From: Endomychus coccineus
Lineage: Eukaryota; Arthropoda; Insecta; Coleoptera; Endomychidae
DNA: 64,000 nucleotides
NCBI GenBank assembly: GCA_958510875.1
Contig: OY294070.1
Coordinates: 9,486,001-9,550,000, forward strand
Direction: 5' to 3'
In this document: positions 10,721-23,559 of the stretch, one piece after another
Position numbering within the stretch: the stretch's first letter is position 1
Layout: every line of letters begins with the position of its first letter
Notes under the pieces: generated by a model
Database searches by the model: none
Told to the model about the DNA's origin: nothing
What the model saw: the letters and a program-made list of their open reading frames with translations, nothing else
Made by a program: the position numbers and the translations under genes

Positions 10721-11220
10721 ATTAAATAATAAAAACCAAATTGTAGGCTTTTTTATTTACTTTGACTTGACTGAACTCAAATGTTACTCAAAAGTAAGGC
10801 GAACATTACAGGTTTTCCCCTCGTGTAGTCAAGATACAGAAAAAAAATGGAATGTTATTTTTTATCTACTTCTTCCTTCAGTGCTTCCCGTATTGTACTG
10901 ATGCTTATTCCTCTGAAGGGTTCGGATTCTGAAAATGGTGTTTCGGCGCCTTTTTTGCGAGTTCGTCAGTTTTTTCCACTTCGGTGTGTTCCGGAATCCA
11001 TAGGAGGGTAACTGCATCGTTCTTGCTTAATTCGTTTGTTTCTCCAGATCATCTTGGAGCTGAAGGTAACATTAGAAAAATATAAAATAGGAAATATGAA
11101 AATTCTGTTTTCCAAAATTACTTGAAAATCAGAAATGATATTGGAAATGTTGCCTAAGAATGGCCTATTGGTTGAGCAACATTTTTCTCATTCAACCAAA
11201 ACTGGGCATTGTTGAAGACC
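10720..11220. other. No gene recognised
   Basis: AT-rich sequence without an open frame of note. The right part leads into the retrotransposon 3' end at 11222 and may be its decayed upstream sequence. Confidence 0.4.
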
Positions 11221-11221
11221 C

Positions 11222-11475
11222 AGCTTGTAGTACATGTGGAAAGGCGGATGAAACTGCCTCTCACATCCCAGCAGAATGTCCAGCACTGGCTTCTCTTAGG
11301 CTATAACACATCTGCAGCACACATATGCTGCTTGAAGCCATAAGAGATATCAGTTCATGTAAAATCTCAGTTTTCGGCACTGCCGGAGGCCTGCTGGAGT
11401 GACCCAATCAAGGGGTCCAAGTGATTCGGACTTGTCAGCCCCAGCTTTGATTGATTGAGTGATTGATCTATCACC
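11222..11475 (+). mobile_element. Non-LTR retrotransposon 3' end
   Basis: The plus strand encodes ACSTCGKADETASHI then ECPALASLR, the terminal cysteine-rich knuckle that follows the RT in jockey/I-type elements. A short untranslated tail ends in a TTGATTGATTGAGTGATTGA microsatellite. The fragment is 5'-truncated. An opposite-strand relative with the same tail is at 45895-46150. Confidence 0.7.
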
Positions 11476-11661
11476 ATTCCGAAATATCCCCATGATAGAC
11501 ATCCTTATCTTGGACACATCGTATATGGGATTCTACCTAAAAAAATTGAACTTTATGTTATATTATGATTCATCTATTTTCCATTCCTTTCAAAGTGTCG
11601 CAATTAATCACAGAAATATCACCTATTGGTGGTAATTAGATACGAATAATTATTACTTCAG

Positions 11662-14600
11662 ATTGTTATCATGAAATATAGTCACGGTTCTATATTTGTT
11701 CATAAAAGTGATTTAAACTGGGTATCTGTTATCCCATTCGAACTTCTGATATACTATCGATACTACGGCAAAAGCATGATTCCTCAAGACTCATATCTTT
11801 CTCTGATAACATGCCTGAATTTTATCAGCTCACAATATATGAAGGATTACAGTTACCCAGTGTTGATCAATATAGACTTTCAAATTGCAATACCATCAGT
11901 TCGCCTATCACAATCTGGAGATACCACAAACCTTGATCGCAGACCCACTTTGTACCTGATCGATGTGGATCAACTCGATCTAGAAGACTTGCTGGGAAAC
12001 TTACGATACGATACCAGTTTCAATCCGAGAGCGAGATGGATTTTCTTGAGCCAAAAACCGGATTCTGCGATATTTCAGATCATCTCCCACTACCATATAT
12101 TGGAAGCGATAGTGGTAGAGAAAAATCCCGAAGTGGAGCAGAGAATTTTCTCATACGATCCGTATAAGACCGAGTCTTTCAATGACGTTATCATGGATAT
12201 GCAACAAGTTGGTACTTGTTTCGGAGGAAATTTATCGTTTGTCTCCGCTCCGTATCTATTCCCCGCTAGAGTACCCAAAAATTGGCACAATACGAGGTTA
12301 CAAGCGAGTTACAAATGTACAGCACCATTCACCCTTTGTTCTGAAGACACTCTTCAAGGGATCGAATACGAGTTGTTGCGAAACATATTCACTCAATTTG
12401 GGATTGAGGTTAACTATACTGAATATACCGATCCCGATGTCAATGGGTATGTTGACATTTCAAAATATATTCGAGGCTTATAGGTGAAAGTGTATTTAGG
12501 GAAATAGGTGACACTTACACTTATGCTTATTATTTTCGCCTCTATGTACGTTTCTGTCTCGCGACCATCATCAGATGACGTATCACTGTCTAAAACAGGA
12601 TTTATTTTAAATAATTGTAGCAAACACAAACCGTCCTTAACGCATTCATTTCAATTAAAAATGGCCACGTCGCCAAAAAGAACAGAAACACGAATAATCG
12701 ATATTGTAACACATTAATGTTTCGAGTATATGAATATGTATCAAGAAACCACTGCATTGCAATCTACTTCTAATTTTCGAAGTCATGCAATGTGAGAATA
12801 AGACTGAAATAAAATTATATAATATGCTAAGTATCCACTTTTAGTCCAGGCTGTGAACCGGGATTTTAGCTATAATAAAAAAAAAACATGTAGGTTCGAA
12901 TCAAAAAATTTTTTTTGTATTAGCTTTAAGAGGTTCTCAGGATCATTCATACACCTTAAAACCTCTTAGGAACCCCAACCCCACCCATTGGGGGCGAAAA
13001 TAGTCTGAAATCTCCCTCAAATTTGCAACATGCCAAGTCTTGAATTGTATTTTCTACAAAAAAAGGTATTTTGGCATTTCGAGTACACCCATTAAGTTTT
13101 TTGGGTCGCTGAACACGAATCCGTAGCCAGATTTACTTGCAATACATCGTAGGGGTGGTCAAATCGACAAAATTGGCCAATTTCGCACCCCTCATATGTT
13201 ATTCTGCAATTTACGTGTTTTTGGCATTTCGAATGCATCAAGAAGGTTTTTTGGGTCGCTGAACACGAATCCGGTGACAGATTCACTTGCAATCCATTGT
13301 AGGGGTGGTAAAATCGAAAAAATTGGCCAATTTTGAACCCCTAATATGTTATTTTGCAATTTACGTGTTTTAGGCATTTAGATTGCACCATGGAGGTTTT
13401 TTGGGTCGCTGAATACGATTCCGAAGCCAGATTTACATGAAATTCATCGTTGGGGTGGTGAAATAGCCAAATTGGTCAATTTTGCACCCCTAATATGTTA
13501 TTTTGCAGTTTACGTGTTTTAGGCATTTATATTGCACCAAGACGGTTTTTTGGGTCGCTGAATACGATTCCGAAGCCAGATTCACGTAAAATTCATCGTT
13601 GGGGTGGTGAAATAGACGAAATTGGTCAATTTTGCACCCCTAATATGCTATTTTGCAATTTACGTGTTTTAGTCATTTAGATTGCACCAAGGGGTTTTTT
13701 TGGTCGCTGAATACGATTCCGGAGCCAGATTTACCTAAAATTCATCGTTGGGGTGGTGAAATAGACAAAATTGGTCACCAACACCAAAATATTGGTATCT
13801 TGAAATAGAATAAAACGGTTTTCAAAATATATTTTTTATCCACATACATGTGCATGTGTTCAAACGTCGCATTTGTTTATGACGTGGTCCACTGCTTGAA
13901 ATGAGAGATTTTTTTTTCACCTTCTTATGTCGGACATAATAATCTATTCAGTTTCTTTATAGACGACAAAGAACAACATTCTCTCTTGTAGCTACATTTG
14001 TTTCACAGCGTTGTTATTATTTTAGTTGAATATTTGTATTTTATATAGTTCAATTTATATTTCATTTTGTATTTTATGGTTCAAGAACCAACAAGAACGC
14101 AGAAGCGTGTGTCAGTGTATGAAAGTTGTTGCATTTAAGTGTTATCAATCAAGTGTTTTTTGAAAATGAAAGTGTAGTTATTAAATATTTGTGTTCTTTT
14201 TCAAACAATTACTAATATTCCTATCCTCTTAATTTTGAAAAAGGAGAAAACTCCGAAATAATTTTAAAATGCAAAAATAATAAAAATTTAGAAGCGTGTC
14301 AAATTAGCCATTTTTGTAAATTTCACACTCCTACGATGATATTCGAGTGAATCTGGCTTTGGAATCGTATTCAGCGACTCAAAAAACCTCCTTGGTGCAC
14401 TCGAAATGATAAAAACACGTAAATTGCAAAACAACATATATTAAGGGTGCAAAATTGGCCAATTTTGTCACTTTTACCACCTCAACGAAGGATTGCAAGT
14501 AAATCTAGCTTCCGATTCGTGTTCAGCGATCCATAAAACCTCTTTGGTGCACTCGAATTCACAAAAACACGTAAATTGCAGAATAACATATAAGGGGTGC

Positions 14601-16557
14601 AAAATTGGCCAATTTTGTCGATTTCACCACCCCAAAAATGAATTTTTAATAAATCTGGTTTCGGAATCGTATTCAGCTACCCAAAAAACCTCCTTGGTGC
14701 ATTCGAAATACCTAAAACACGTAAATTGCAAAACAACATATTAAGGGTGCAAAATTGGGCAATTTTGTCAATTTTACCACCTCAACGGTGGATTGTAAGT
14801 AAATCTGGCTTCGGATTCGTGTTCAGCGACCCAAAAATCCTCCTTGGTGCACTCGAATTGACAAAAACACGTAAATTGCAGAATAACATATAAGGGGTGC
14901 GAAATTGGCCAGCTTTGTCGATTTGACCACCCCTACGATAGATTGCAAGTAAATCTGGCTACGGATTCGTGTTCAGCGACCCAAAAAACCTCTTAGATAC
15001 ACTCGAAATGCCAAACTTTTCTTGTAGACAATACAATTCAAGACTTGGCATGTTGCAAATGTCGCCCCCAATGGGTGGGGTTGGGGTTCCCAAGAGGTTT
15101 TAAGGTGTATGAATGATCCTGAGAACCTCCTGAAGCTAATGCAACAAAAAAATTTCGATTCGAACTTACATGTTTTTTTTTCCGGTTCACAGCCTGGACT
15201 ATTTCTAGTTTCCCGGATGGTATTGAACCCGGGTTAACGCTAGTGTACATCATCTTTGATAAATAAGAATTGGAATTTATAGTTGATTTTTTTGTGTGTA
15301 ACTCTGTCAAACGCTGAAGCGAGGAAAATAGTATATTGAGATAGACACAAGAGGCATCTATAGTCTTTTTGAATATTATAATGAAATACATTATTAGATA
15401 ATAGGACAGTTTGAAGTTTATGAGACGAGAATTATACTTTTGTGCCTGCAAGAAAATTTCATATGACAAATGTAGATCCTGTTTGAGTATGAAAATGTTG
15501 CAGGTTCAAGCAGAATGGAAGTTACACCGGTATTTTTGAACTCATCTACCACAACAAGATCGATTTCGTTTTCGGAAATCTATTATGGAATGGCGACAAA
15601 GCATCAGATTTCGACGCTTCCGTTACTTATTTCAAAGAGACGTTAAATTGGTACGTACCACGTCCCGAGGAACTACCCAGATGGCGCTACGCCTTAATGA
15701 TTTTCGACAGAAACACTTGGACTTTCTGCGCACTGTCATTTGTTTCCTTAACTGTCGTATGGTGTGTAGTGGATTATGTGCAGCTGCGTCAACATCCTTT
15801 GCGTCTTTTGTGCAACAGAATATTCGACGTTACGAAATTGTTGTTGGACCAAACGCTCACCTTCAAATTGACAGGTGTCTCGAAAATTATCATTTTAACC
15901 TCGTGTTTGTCTTTTACTTACACCTTGAGCACCATGTATAAGAGTAAGATTACCTATTTTCTGAGTGGTAACATACAAGAAAAACAACTCAAAAATTTGG
16001 ACGATGTTATGGAAGCCAACGTGGCGATAGGTGCCACTGATGTGGCCACAGATTTCTACAAGGAGGAACAGAAGTTCTACGAATATTCCATGAAGAATCT
16101 GGTGATATGCGATGCCAGTTTTGCATGCTTGAACCGTACCGCTTTCGGAAGAGATTTGGTTACCGCGAGGTTCGAGAAAAAGGTGATTTATTATCAGGAT
16201 CAATATTATCGGGACGAAAATGGCTACTTGTTGGTTGAAGCTCTCGAAGACGCGATTTTTCGTCTACACGTGAAAACATATTTCCCAAAAGGTCATCCGA
16301 TTTTCCCCAAATTTGATGAATGCCTCTCTAGGATGATGTCTTCTGGACTTATAGAAACGATTGTAAGCCGTCGTTATAGAAGCAAACCCGAAGAACCTCT
16401 CCACTTAGCGATAGTCAAGTTGACTTTGGATCATCTCAAAGCGCCATTCTTCATCATGTTTAATGGTTTTTTAACGAGCATCATATCTTTTTTGATCGAA
16501 GTTGTTTATTCCAAAATGAATAATCCCTCCAATGTCATTTTGCAATATATTCCATAA
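11662..16557 (+). CDS. Divergent ionotropic receptor (IR)
   Basis: Two exons: 11662-12446 and 15504-16557. The donor GTATGT at 12447 and acceptor TTGCAG ending at 15503 join a split Gly codon. The product is 612 residues and closes in frame. The N-terminal half is an IR-type extracellular region. The first ligand-binding lobe is at about 215-262 (FTLCSEDTLQGIEYELLRN) and continues into FKQNGSYTGIFELI. Membrane segments: about 335-353 (ALSFVSLTVVWCVVDYV), 388-407 (IIILTSCLSFTYTLSTMY) and 575-597 (FFIMFNGFLTSIISFLIEVV). The second lobe lies between the last two. The exon begins after an acceptor (AG at 11660-11661) in frame with ATG 11671. No signal peptide is visible, so a short 5' exon is probably missing. 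Insect IRs sense odours, tastes, temperature or humidity; the ligand here is unknown. The intron is filled by a foldback element. Confidence 0.85.
12842..15201. mobile_element. Foldback element FB1, 2.36 kb, in the IR intron
   Basis: Its ends read TAGTCCAGGCTGTGAACCGG and the reverse complement, flanked by the 3-bp duplication TTT (12839-12841 and 15202-15204). Each arm starts with about 200 bp of matching unique sequence. Then come about five tandem units of roughly 150 bp, marked by TTTTTTGGGTCGCTGAACAC and CAATTTACGTGTTTT, in opposite orientation in the two arms (about 13020-13790 and 14290-15060). A 0.5-kb spacer separates the arms. It has no protein-coding capacity; the short open frames inside are repeat translations. 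Confidence 0.9.
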
Positions 16558-16988
16558 GAAGATAGATACAATGATATATAATCTATTAGCACGCATGTAC
16601 CAGTTAAATATCAAATCGAATATCTTAAGAGTAGTCCAGTAGTCCAGTAAATGAGCCGGGCTATGTGTAAAATTGGCGTACCTACCTCGGATTTGGAAAA
16701 TTCTTCTGCATCGGGTTTCTTGGACCCCCAGGAGTATTCATTACACTCAACCCGTTTTTGCAGACGACAAAAAGTGAGGGGCGGTTAAAGAATTGCCCCC
16801 AAATTTGAGCTTTCAAAAAAAAATATTTTTTAAATGACAATTTTGCCTTGGAAATCTCTACTCGGGGGATTTCCGAGGTCGCTGATCACGAATCCGCGAG
16901 GTCCCGTTTAGGAAATTCAACATGGCGGACCGGAAATTAAGCTATTTCCCATAAAAATTTGTACAATAGACATTTTGCCTCGAATATA

Positions 16989-17822
16989 CGAGGTGTGTTC
17001 AGAAAATAACATTTTAGTTTTTTTGAAAAAAACATTTATTTATTCGTCTACATTAATGTTGTCGCCTTCAAAATAGTCCCCATTAGATAGTATGCATTTG
17101 AGCCAGAACTTCTTTCAATCCTCGAAACACTTCTCGAGCTCGATCTTTGGGATAGCCTTTAGCTCTTTCAGCGATGCGCTTTTAATGTCATCTATGCTTG
17201 TAAAACGGCGGCCCTTTAAAGCTCTCTTTATATGAAAAGCCTGTTATAACACGTTTCAGTAAATGCATCGTCGTTGACTTCATTTAGTGACTCTTGAGTA
17301 GCTTCCATTTGCCGCTGTTTTTGTTCAAAATTCAACAATTTTGGAACAAATTTTGCTGCCACGCGTTTCATACCCAAAACATTCGAAAAAATTCATGGCA
17401 TGAGTCAATCGATATGCCACCATGATCAGCGACTTCTCTGATCATGTTTCAGCGATCGTTCATAACCATTTCTTTCACTTTTTCCACGTTTCCATCTGTT
17501 GTGTCATCTTCAACATATTCACGGCCATCTTGTAAACGCTTATACCACTCGTAAGCTCTTGTTTTACTCATAGCAGACTCACCATAGGCCTTTGTTAACA
17601 TTTCACACACTTTGTTACACTTTATCCAATGTTTTACGCAAAATTTGATACAAGTACCAATACATACGACTGCCATAGATCACAGACAAAGTGAGCAATG
17701 AATAAAGCTGCAAATTTTATCATACTTCAGGGACATGTATACCAACATAATAAAATTTTGACAATCGGACTCTCCAAACCCGCGAAATTTAAAAATTCCC
17801 GTTATTTTCTGAACACACCTCG
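16989..17822 (-). mobile_element. Internally deleted mariner inside FB2
   Basis: An 834-bp element with inverted ends CGAGGTGTGTTCAGAAAATA, flanked by TA on both sides. The minus strand encodes the N-terminal DNA-binding part of a mariner transposase (IKFCVKHWIKCNK, ETLTKAYGE-like spacing, AYEWYKRLQDGRE, DGNVEKVKEMV). The C-terminal end is recognisable near 17230-17050 (KRIAERAKG in one frame, FEDWKKFWLKC in another). The catalytic core is deleted. It is a different mariner family from the GGCAAGGT copies. Confidence 0.85.
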
Positions 17823-17901
17823 TATATACTCGGGTGTTTTCGAGGTCGCTGATCACGAATCCAATGTCTTATTAGGTAAATTCAAAATGGCGGATGTGAA
17901 G

Positions 17902-20430
17902 TAGAGTCATTTTCTCATGAAAATCCTGTTTTATTATAGTTTTTTGCTTAAAATGGCTACTCTGGTGGTTGAATCTGAGATCTAACTTCGTGCATTCAGA
18001 ATGACGGACCGGAAGTAGAGTCATTTTCTCATGAAAATCCTGTTTTATTCCAGTTTTTTCTGCTGAAAATGGCTAGAGTCATTTTCTCATGAAAATCCTG
18101 TTTTATTATAGTTTTTTGCTTAAAATGGCTACTTTGGGTGTTGAATCTGAGATCTAACTTCGTAAATTCAGAATGACGGACCGGAAATAGAGTCATTTTC
18201 TCATGAATATCTTGTTTTATTCCAGTTTTTCTGCTGAAAATGGCTAGAGTCATTTTCTCATGAAAATCCTGTTTTATTATAGTTTTTTGCTTAAAATGGC
18301 TACTTTGGGGGTTGAATCTGAGATCTAACTTCGTAAATTCAGAATGACGGACCGGAAGTAGAGTCATTTTCTCATGAAAATCCTGTTTTATTCCAGTTTT
18401 TTCTGCTGAAAATGGCTAGAGTCATTTTCTCATGAAAATCCTGTTTTATTATAGTTTTTTGCTTAAAATGGCTACTTTGGGGGTTGAATCTGAGATCTAA
18501 CTTCGTAAATTCAGAATGACGGACCGGAAGTAGAGTCACTTTCTCATGAAAATCCTGTTTTATTCCAGTTTTTTCTGCTGAAAATGGCTAGAGTCATTTT
18601 CTCATGAAAATCCTGTTTTATTATAGTTTTTTGCTTAAAATGGCTACTTTGGGTGTTGAATCTGAGATCTAACTTCGTAAATTCAGAATGACGGACCGGA
18701 AGTAGAGTCATTTTCTCATGAAAATCCTGTTTTATTCCAGTTTTTTCTGCTGAAAATGGCTAGAGTCATTTTCTCATGAAAATCCTGTTTTATTATAGTT
18801 TTTTGCTTAAAATGGCTACTTTGGGTGTTGAATCTGAGATCTAACTTCGTAAATTCAGAATGACGGACCGGAAGTAGAGTCATTTTCTCATGAAAATCCT
18901 GTTTTATTCCAGTTTTTTCTGCTGAAAATGGCTAGAGTCATTTTCTCATGAAAATCCTGTTTTATTATAGTTTTTTGCTTAAAATGGCTACTTTGGGGGT
19001 TGAATCTGAGATCTAACTTCGTAAATTCAGAATGACGGACCGGAAGTAGAGTCATTTTCTCATGAAAATCCTGTTTTATTCCAGTTTTTTCTGCTGAAAA
19101 TGGCTAGAGTCATTTTCTCATGAAAATCCTGTTTTATTATAGTTTTTTGCTTAAAATGGCTACTTTGGGGGTTGAATCTGAGATCTAACTTCGTAAATTC
19201 AGAATGACGGACCGGAAATAGAGTCATTTTCTCATGAATATCTTGTTTTATTCCAGTTTTTCTGCTGAAAATGGCTAGAGTCATTTTCTCATGAAAATCC
19301 TGTTTTATTCCAGTTTTTTCTGCTGAAAATGGCTAGAGTCATTTTCTCATGAAAATCCTGTTTTATTATAGTTTTTTGCTTAAAATGGCTACTTTGGGGG
19401 TTGAATCTGAGATCTAACTTCGTAAATTCAGAATGACGGACCGGAAGTAGAGTCACTTTCTCATGAAAATCCTGTTTTATTCCAGTTTTTTCTGCTGAAA
19501 ATGGCTAGAGTCATTTTCTCATGAAAATCCTGTTTTATTATAGTTTTTTGCTTAAAATGGCTACTTTGGGTGTTGAATCTGAGATCTAACTTCGTAAATT
19601 CAGAATGACGGACCGGAAGTAGAGTCATTTTCTCATGAAAATCCTGTTTTATTCCAGTTTTTTCTGCTGAAAATGGCTAGAGTCATTTTCTCATGAAAAT
19701 CCTGTTTTATTATAGTTTTTTGCTTAAAATGGCTACTTTGGGGGTTGAATCTGAGATCTAACTTCGTAAATTCAGAATGACGGACCGGAAGTAGAGTCAT
19801 TTTCTCATGAAAATCCTGTTTTATTCCAGTTTTTTCTGCTGAAAATGGCTAGAGTCATTTTCTCATGAAAATCCTGTTTTATTATAGTTTTTTGCTTAAA
19901 ATGGCTACTTTGGGGGTTGAATCTGAGATCTAACTTCGTAAATTCAGAATGACGGACCGGAAATAGAGTCATTTTCTCATGAATATCTTGTTTTATTCCA
20001 GTTTTTCTGCTGAAAATGGCTAGAGTCATTTTCTCATGAAAATCCTGTTTCATTCCAGTTTTTTCTGCTGAAAATGGCTAGAGTCATTTTCTCATGAAAA
20101 TCCTGTTTTATTATAGTTTTTTGCTTAAAATGGCTACTTTGGGGGTTGAATCTGAGATCTAACTTCGTAAATTCAGAATGACGGACCGGAAGTAGAGTCA
20201 CTTTCTCATGAAAATCCTGTTTTATTCCAGTTTTTTCTGCTGAAAATGGCTAGAGTCATTTTCTCATGAAAATCCTGTTTTATTATAGTTTTTTGCTTAA
20301 AATGGCTACTTTGGGTGTTGAATCTGAGATCTAACTTCGTAAATTCAGAATGACGGACCGGAAGTAGAGTCATTTTCTCATGAAAATCCTGTTTTATTCC
20401 AGTTTTTTCTGCTGAAAATGGCTACTTGGG
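17902..20430 (+). repeat. 172-bp minisatellite array with a 744-bp higher-order repeat
   Basis: The landmark GAGATCTAAC recurs at about 17977, 18149, 18320, 18492, 18664, 18836, 19008, 19180, 19409, 19581, 19753, 19925, 20153 and 20326. Spacing is 171-173 bp except for two steps of about 228 bp. Each unit holds two copies of a sub-repeat of about 57 bp (AGAGTCATTTTCTCATGAAA); the long steps hold three. Variant bases and the long steps repeat together at about 744 bp (19180 to 19925, 19409 to 20153, 19581 to 20326), which shows a recent block duplication. Since 172 is not a multiple of three, the open frames on the minus strand are not genes. Confidence 0.95.
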
Positions 20431-21224
20431 GATTTTCGAGATCACTGATTACGAAGTTGAGGTCCCATTTGGTAAACTCAAAATGGCGAACCGGAAGTAG
20501 AGTCATTTTCTCATACACATCGTGGTTTTCGTTTCATTTTTGCTGAAGTTGGAAAATTTGTTTTCACTTCCTACAAGTAGGGTTGTAACGAGACCCAATA
20601 AAAATAATAGCCCACTCTATCCTATAGCTCCCGTGTTTTTCAAGTCCGAAACAATTTCAATTCATATGTTTTAATTTATGTTAATTGGAACCCAGAAACT
20701 AAGAAAAACAGGATTTTCATGAGAAAATGACCCTACTTCAGGTCTGTTATTTTGAATTCACAAAATTAGACCTCAGATTCGTAATCAACTACCTCGAAAA
20801 CATTCCAAGTACCCATTTTCAGCCAAAAAACGAAAAAAAAAACAGGATTTTCATTATAAAATGGCTCTACTTCCTGTCCGTCATTTTCAATTCACCAGAT
20901 TAGAGCTCAGATTCGTGATCAGTGACCTCGAAAATCTCCAGGTATATATTCCCCATACAAAATGTCCATTTTAAATTTTTTATGGAAAATACCTCGACTT
21001 TCTGTCCGCCATATTGAATTTCTAAATCGGACTTCGGATTCGTGATCAACGACCTCGAAACTCCCCTAGTACAGATTTTCAAGACAAAATTGTAATTTTA
21101 AAAGCAAAATTTTGAAAGCTCCTGGCGTCCAAGGAACACGATGCAAAAAAAAATTTCCAAATCCGAGCTACTCCCCCACTTTTAGACTTTTTTGGCACTT
21201 TTTCCCGGCTTATTCACTGGACTA

Positions 21225-21655
21225 GAGAGCGTTTTTCATGATATTCATATATCCATGATACTGTATTTTCCGTTCAAGAACTTTATGACGCATAAGATAT
21301 ATATAAGTTATTATTATTCATTTTATGTAAGAGTTTGAAGTTATTTGTTAGATAGATAATAAATAATATAGAAGAGATACACTATTTTTGTAAGACATCT
21401 TCACTTTTACGATTAAATGAGTTAATTGTTATTGTGACGGAAACAAAATCGTTGATATGCAATTTATTGACTAACCGATAAATACTCTCATAGATACACC
21501 AGCTTACTTGGAATAAAACGCAAAAAGTAAAATGGTAAAATATCATTTTCGGTATTATTAGAAACATAGATAGAAAGAGGAAAATCTATTATTCACCCTT
21601 TGCACCCTTTCTTATAATTTTTTCAACGCCACTGTATTATAAAGAAAAAGTGCCC
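21225..21655. other. No gene recognised
   Basis: AT-rich sequence between FB2 and the Penelope-like fragment. A 61-codon minus-strand open frame has no recognisable similarity. Confidence 0.4.
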
Positions 21656-21659
21656 TAAA

Positions 21660-22350
21660 AATATAAAGTACTGAAGACATTTCGGCTACCAAGTAGCCAT
21701 CATCAGAGTAAACTAAATTATAAATCAAAATGTGCCTTTTTAAATACTAATTGGGGATAATAATGTAGACAATGCGTTACCCTCAGCTGAAGATGAATCA
21801 GAATTCAATAAATTGTTTTCTCCGCTGATTTTTCACCACTATTATGGGCAAAATGTTCTTTATAACGAATGAAAATTCTTCTAGTTTGACCGACATAGCA
21901 TTTTAAACACGATTTTGTAAGTCCCGGATTTGTCGAAATCGGAAACTTTATCAAAGGTGGTGCCTAAACGGTGTTTTAGCTTGTTCTTAAATATATAAGC
22001 TGGTTGTATTGTAAAATTAGAAAACAAACTATGGAATTTATTAATTACTGAAGAATGATGAGTGAAACTTCTGAATTTTATTGAGGTGTTTAAAGATAAT
22101 GACTTTAATTTGGTTAGTTGGATACGTTCCAATTTTCTTTTTCGTTTAGAAATTAAATTATTGATCAAAGATTTCTGGTAACCATTGCCCAACGCAATTT
22201 ACTGAAGTTTCTCAACTTCGTTGTTATAGTTTTGCTGGTTCAAAGGGACGTTCAATAATTTATGAACTAGACTATTGAACGGAGCTATTTTATATCTAAA
22301 TGGTATAGCTGAATCCGCTGGGATTTGTTTGAGTGAAACTCGAAAAGACG
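21660..22350 (-). mobile_element. Penelope-like retroelement, C-terminal fragment
   Basis: The minus strand reads through the connector and GIY-YIG domain of a Penelope-like element: pieces resembling SLVHKLLNVPLN (frameshifted, about 22300-22200), then GNGYQKSLINNLISKRKRK, NKLKHRLGTTFDK and KSGTYKI. A frameshift leads to KCYVGQTRRIFIRYKEHFAHN-type sequence (21900-21840). The 3' part near 21660-21710 contains GGCTACTTGGTAGCCGAAAT followed by terminal sequence typical of these elements. It is broken by frameshifts. Confidence 0.8.
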
Positions 22351-22439
22351 ATAATAGCGGATTTTTGTTTCCTCCAGTGAATTTGTCAAAAAAGAAGAGA
22401 TCGAGAATGTTACTTTTCTTGCACTAACTATTTTTCATA

Positions 22440-22600
22440 CTTTGACTAAGCGAGGGGGAAACCTATTGTGCCTGAAGAACATCTTGTGAGTCAATAGTGG
22501 AACGTTGGGAGAGGAGATAGGCATTCGTATTTTTCTAGAAGGTTTGGGGGTTTTAGGCATAGGGAAAGACTTCACTAACATAGTTTTTGTAAAGCAGTTT
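22440..22600 (-). mobile_element. Non-LTR retrotransposon scrap
   Basis: This matches 30478-30600 (GAGGAGATAGGCATTCG and neighbouring GAAGAACA stretches), part of the RT C-terminal region of a non-LTR element in the SDR-1 intron. Only about 150 bp are left. From here to 23261 I recognise nothing else. Confidence 0.5.
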
Positions 22601-23261
22601 TCGCAATGGGCCTAACATGATCGTCCCATGAGGAAAGTAAAAATAGTTCACCAATGCATAAATAAAAGACTTAAAACATCAACAACTATGTCACAAAGTT
22701 TGAAGTGTCACGTCATTTCCGATGACCCAGACTGTATAATCTACTACTTTAATTGTCGAGGAATCATTATTTATTTGCTCTGTCATGAATTTTATGTACG
22801 ATCCTGGCTTTCCAGCATATGACGCAACCTATCATTATAATAATATAACAAACACGTGTACGTTCCTCCACGTAGTATCAATTATCAACCCCAAGTATTA
22901 ATAAAATATAAATTTGTCTTGAAACTGTGGATCAATATACAATAATTATATTCGTGATTCTATAGTTTCTACGTTTACTACTTTCAAATTTATTCGAATT
23001 GAATAGTTAAATTTTATAAATAACATTTACGCTTTAATAACAATATATTGACAATAACTATTTCGCCATCCACGGAATGATGATCATTCATTTTACGTGT
23101 AATTTTTTTAATACTATGTAATAAATATACAGGCTGGGGTGAGCGCAGCAAAGCATGTTCATATATAAGTATCTATTTGACCATTCCAAACTACGTCACT
23201 ATATATATCAATTCTTCATTGATCAAGGTTTTGATGATCCAAAATAGGTACAGTATTCAAT

Positions 23262-23535
23262 TACAAGGGCAAGGTGGAAAGTCCCTGAAAAATAAAGCAG
23301 ATGGCGCTACAATCTGAAACCACATGTGAAATGTGCCATCTTTAACTGGAACGCATTATATTTCCTAGACTGATATGTCATTCAGCTCTGTTTTGGCACC
23401 CATCGAAGACAAGCAACCTTGAAGATGTTTGTAAACATGGAAAGAAGTGAATTTCGCGTCTTGATTAAACATTATGTCTTTTGTGGAAAAAACATTACGC
23501 AAACCAAAGCTTACTTATGATCTTACAATTGTCTT
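23262..23535 (+). mobile_element. Mariner 5' end fragment
   Basis: The 5' terminal repeat CAAGGGCAAGGTGGAAAGTC and leader are followed by ATG at 23437. The start of a mariner transposase follows (ERSEFRVLIKHYVFCGKN, then ITQTKAYL), the helix-turn-helix region. It is cut off at about 23535, where a jockey-like fragment begins. It is the same family as the copy at 2590-3403. Confidence 0.8.
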
Positions 23536-23559
23536 TGGCGAATTCGAGCCGTGCACGTT

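Larger units (their letters stand above)
16632..21224. mobile_element. Foldback element FB2, 4.6 kb
   Basis: The left end reads TAGTCCAGTAGTCCAGTAAA (a tandem TAGTCCAG), and the right end is the complement of TAGTCCAGTGAATAAGCCGG. The 3-bp flank GAG occurs at 16629-16631 and 21225-21227. The arms carry matching units of about 130 bp with the core GAGGTCGCTGATCACGAATC and an AAAATGGCGGACCGGAAG stretch. The centre of symmetry is near 20630-20690, so the left arm (about 4 kb, with mariner and minisatellite) is far longer than the right (about 0.5 kb). The array expanded on one side only. Confidence 0.85.

Noticed and set aside
12447..12483. IR open frame running on to the stop at 12481-12483
   Set aside because: A GTATGT donor at 12447 with the matching phase at 15504 restores a full receptor; the last 12 codons are intronic.
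15038..15469. 143-codon minus-strand frame in the IR intron
   Set aside because: It spans the right end of FB1 and flanking intron; its C-terminal half is translated repeat and the rest has no similarity.
17902..20430. Regular repeats that might suggest a CRISPR array or a repeat protein
   Set aside because: There are no unique spacers; units are contiguous 172-bp tandem copies. The period is not a multiple of three, so the repeated minus-strand open frames (18029-18367, 19060-19284, 19805-20053) are not a repeat protein.
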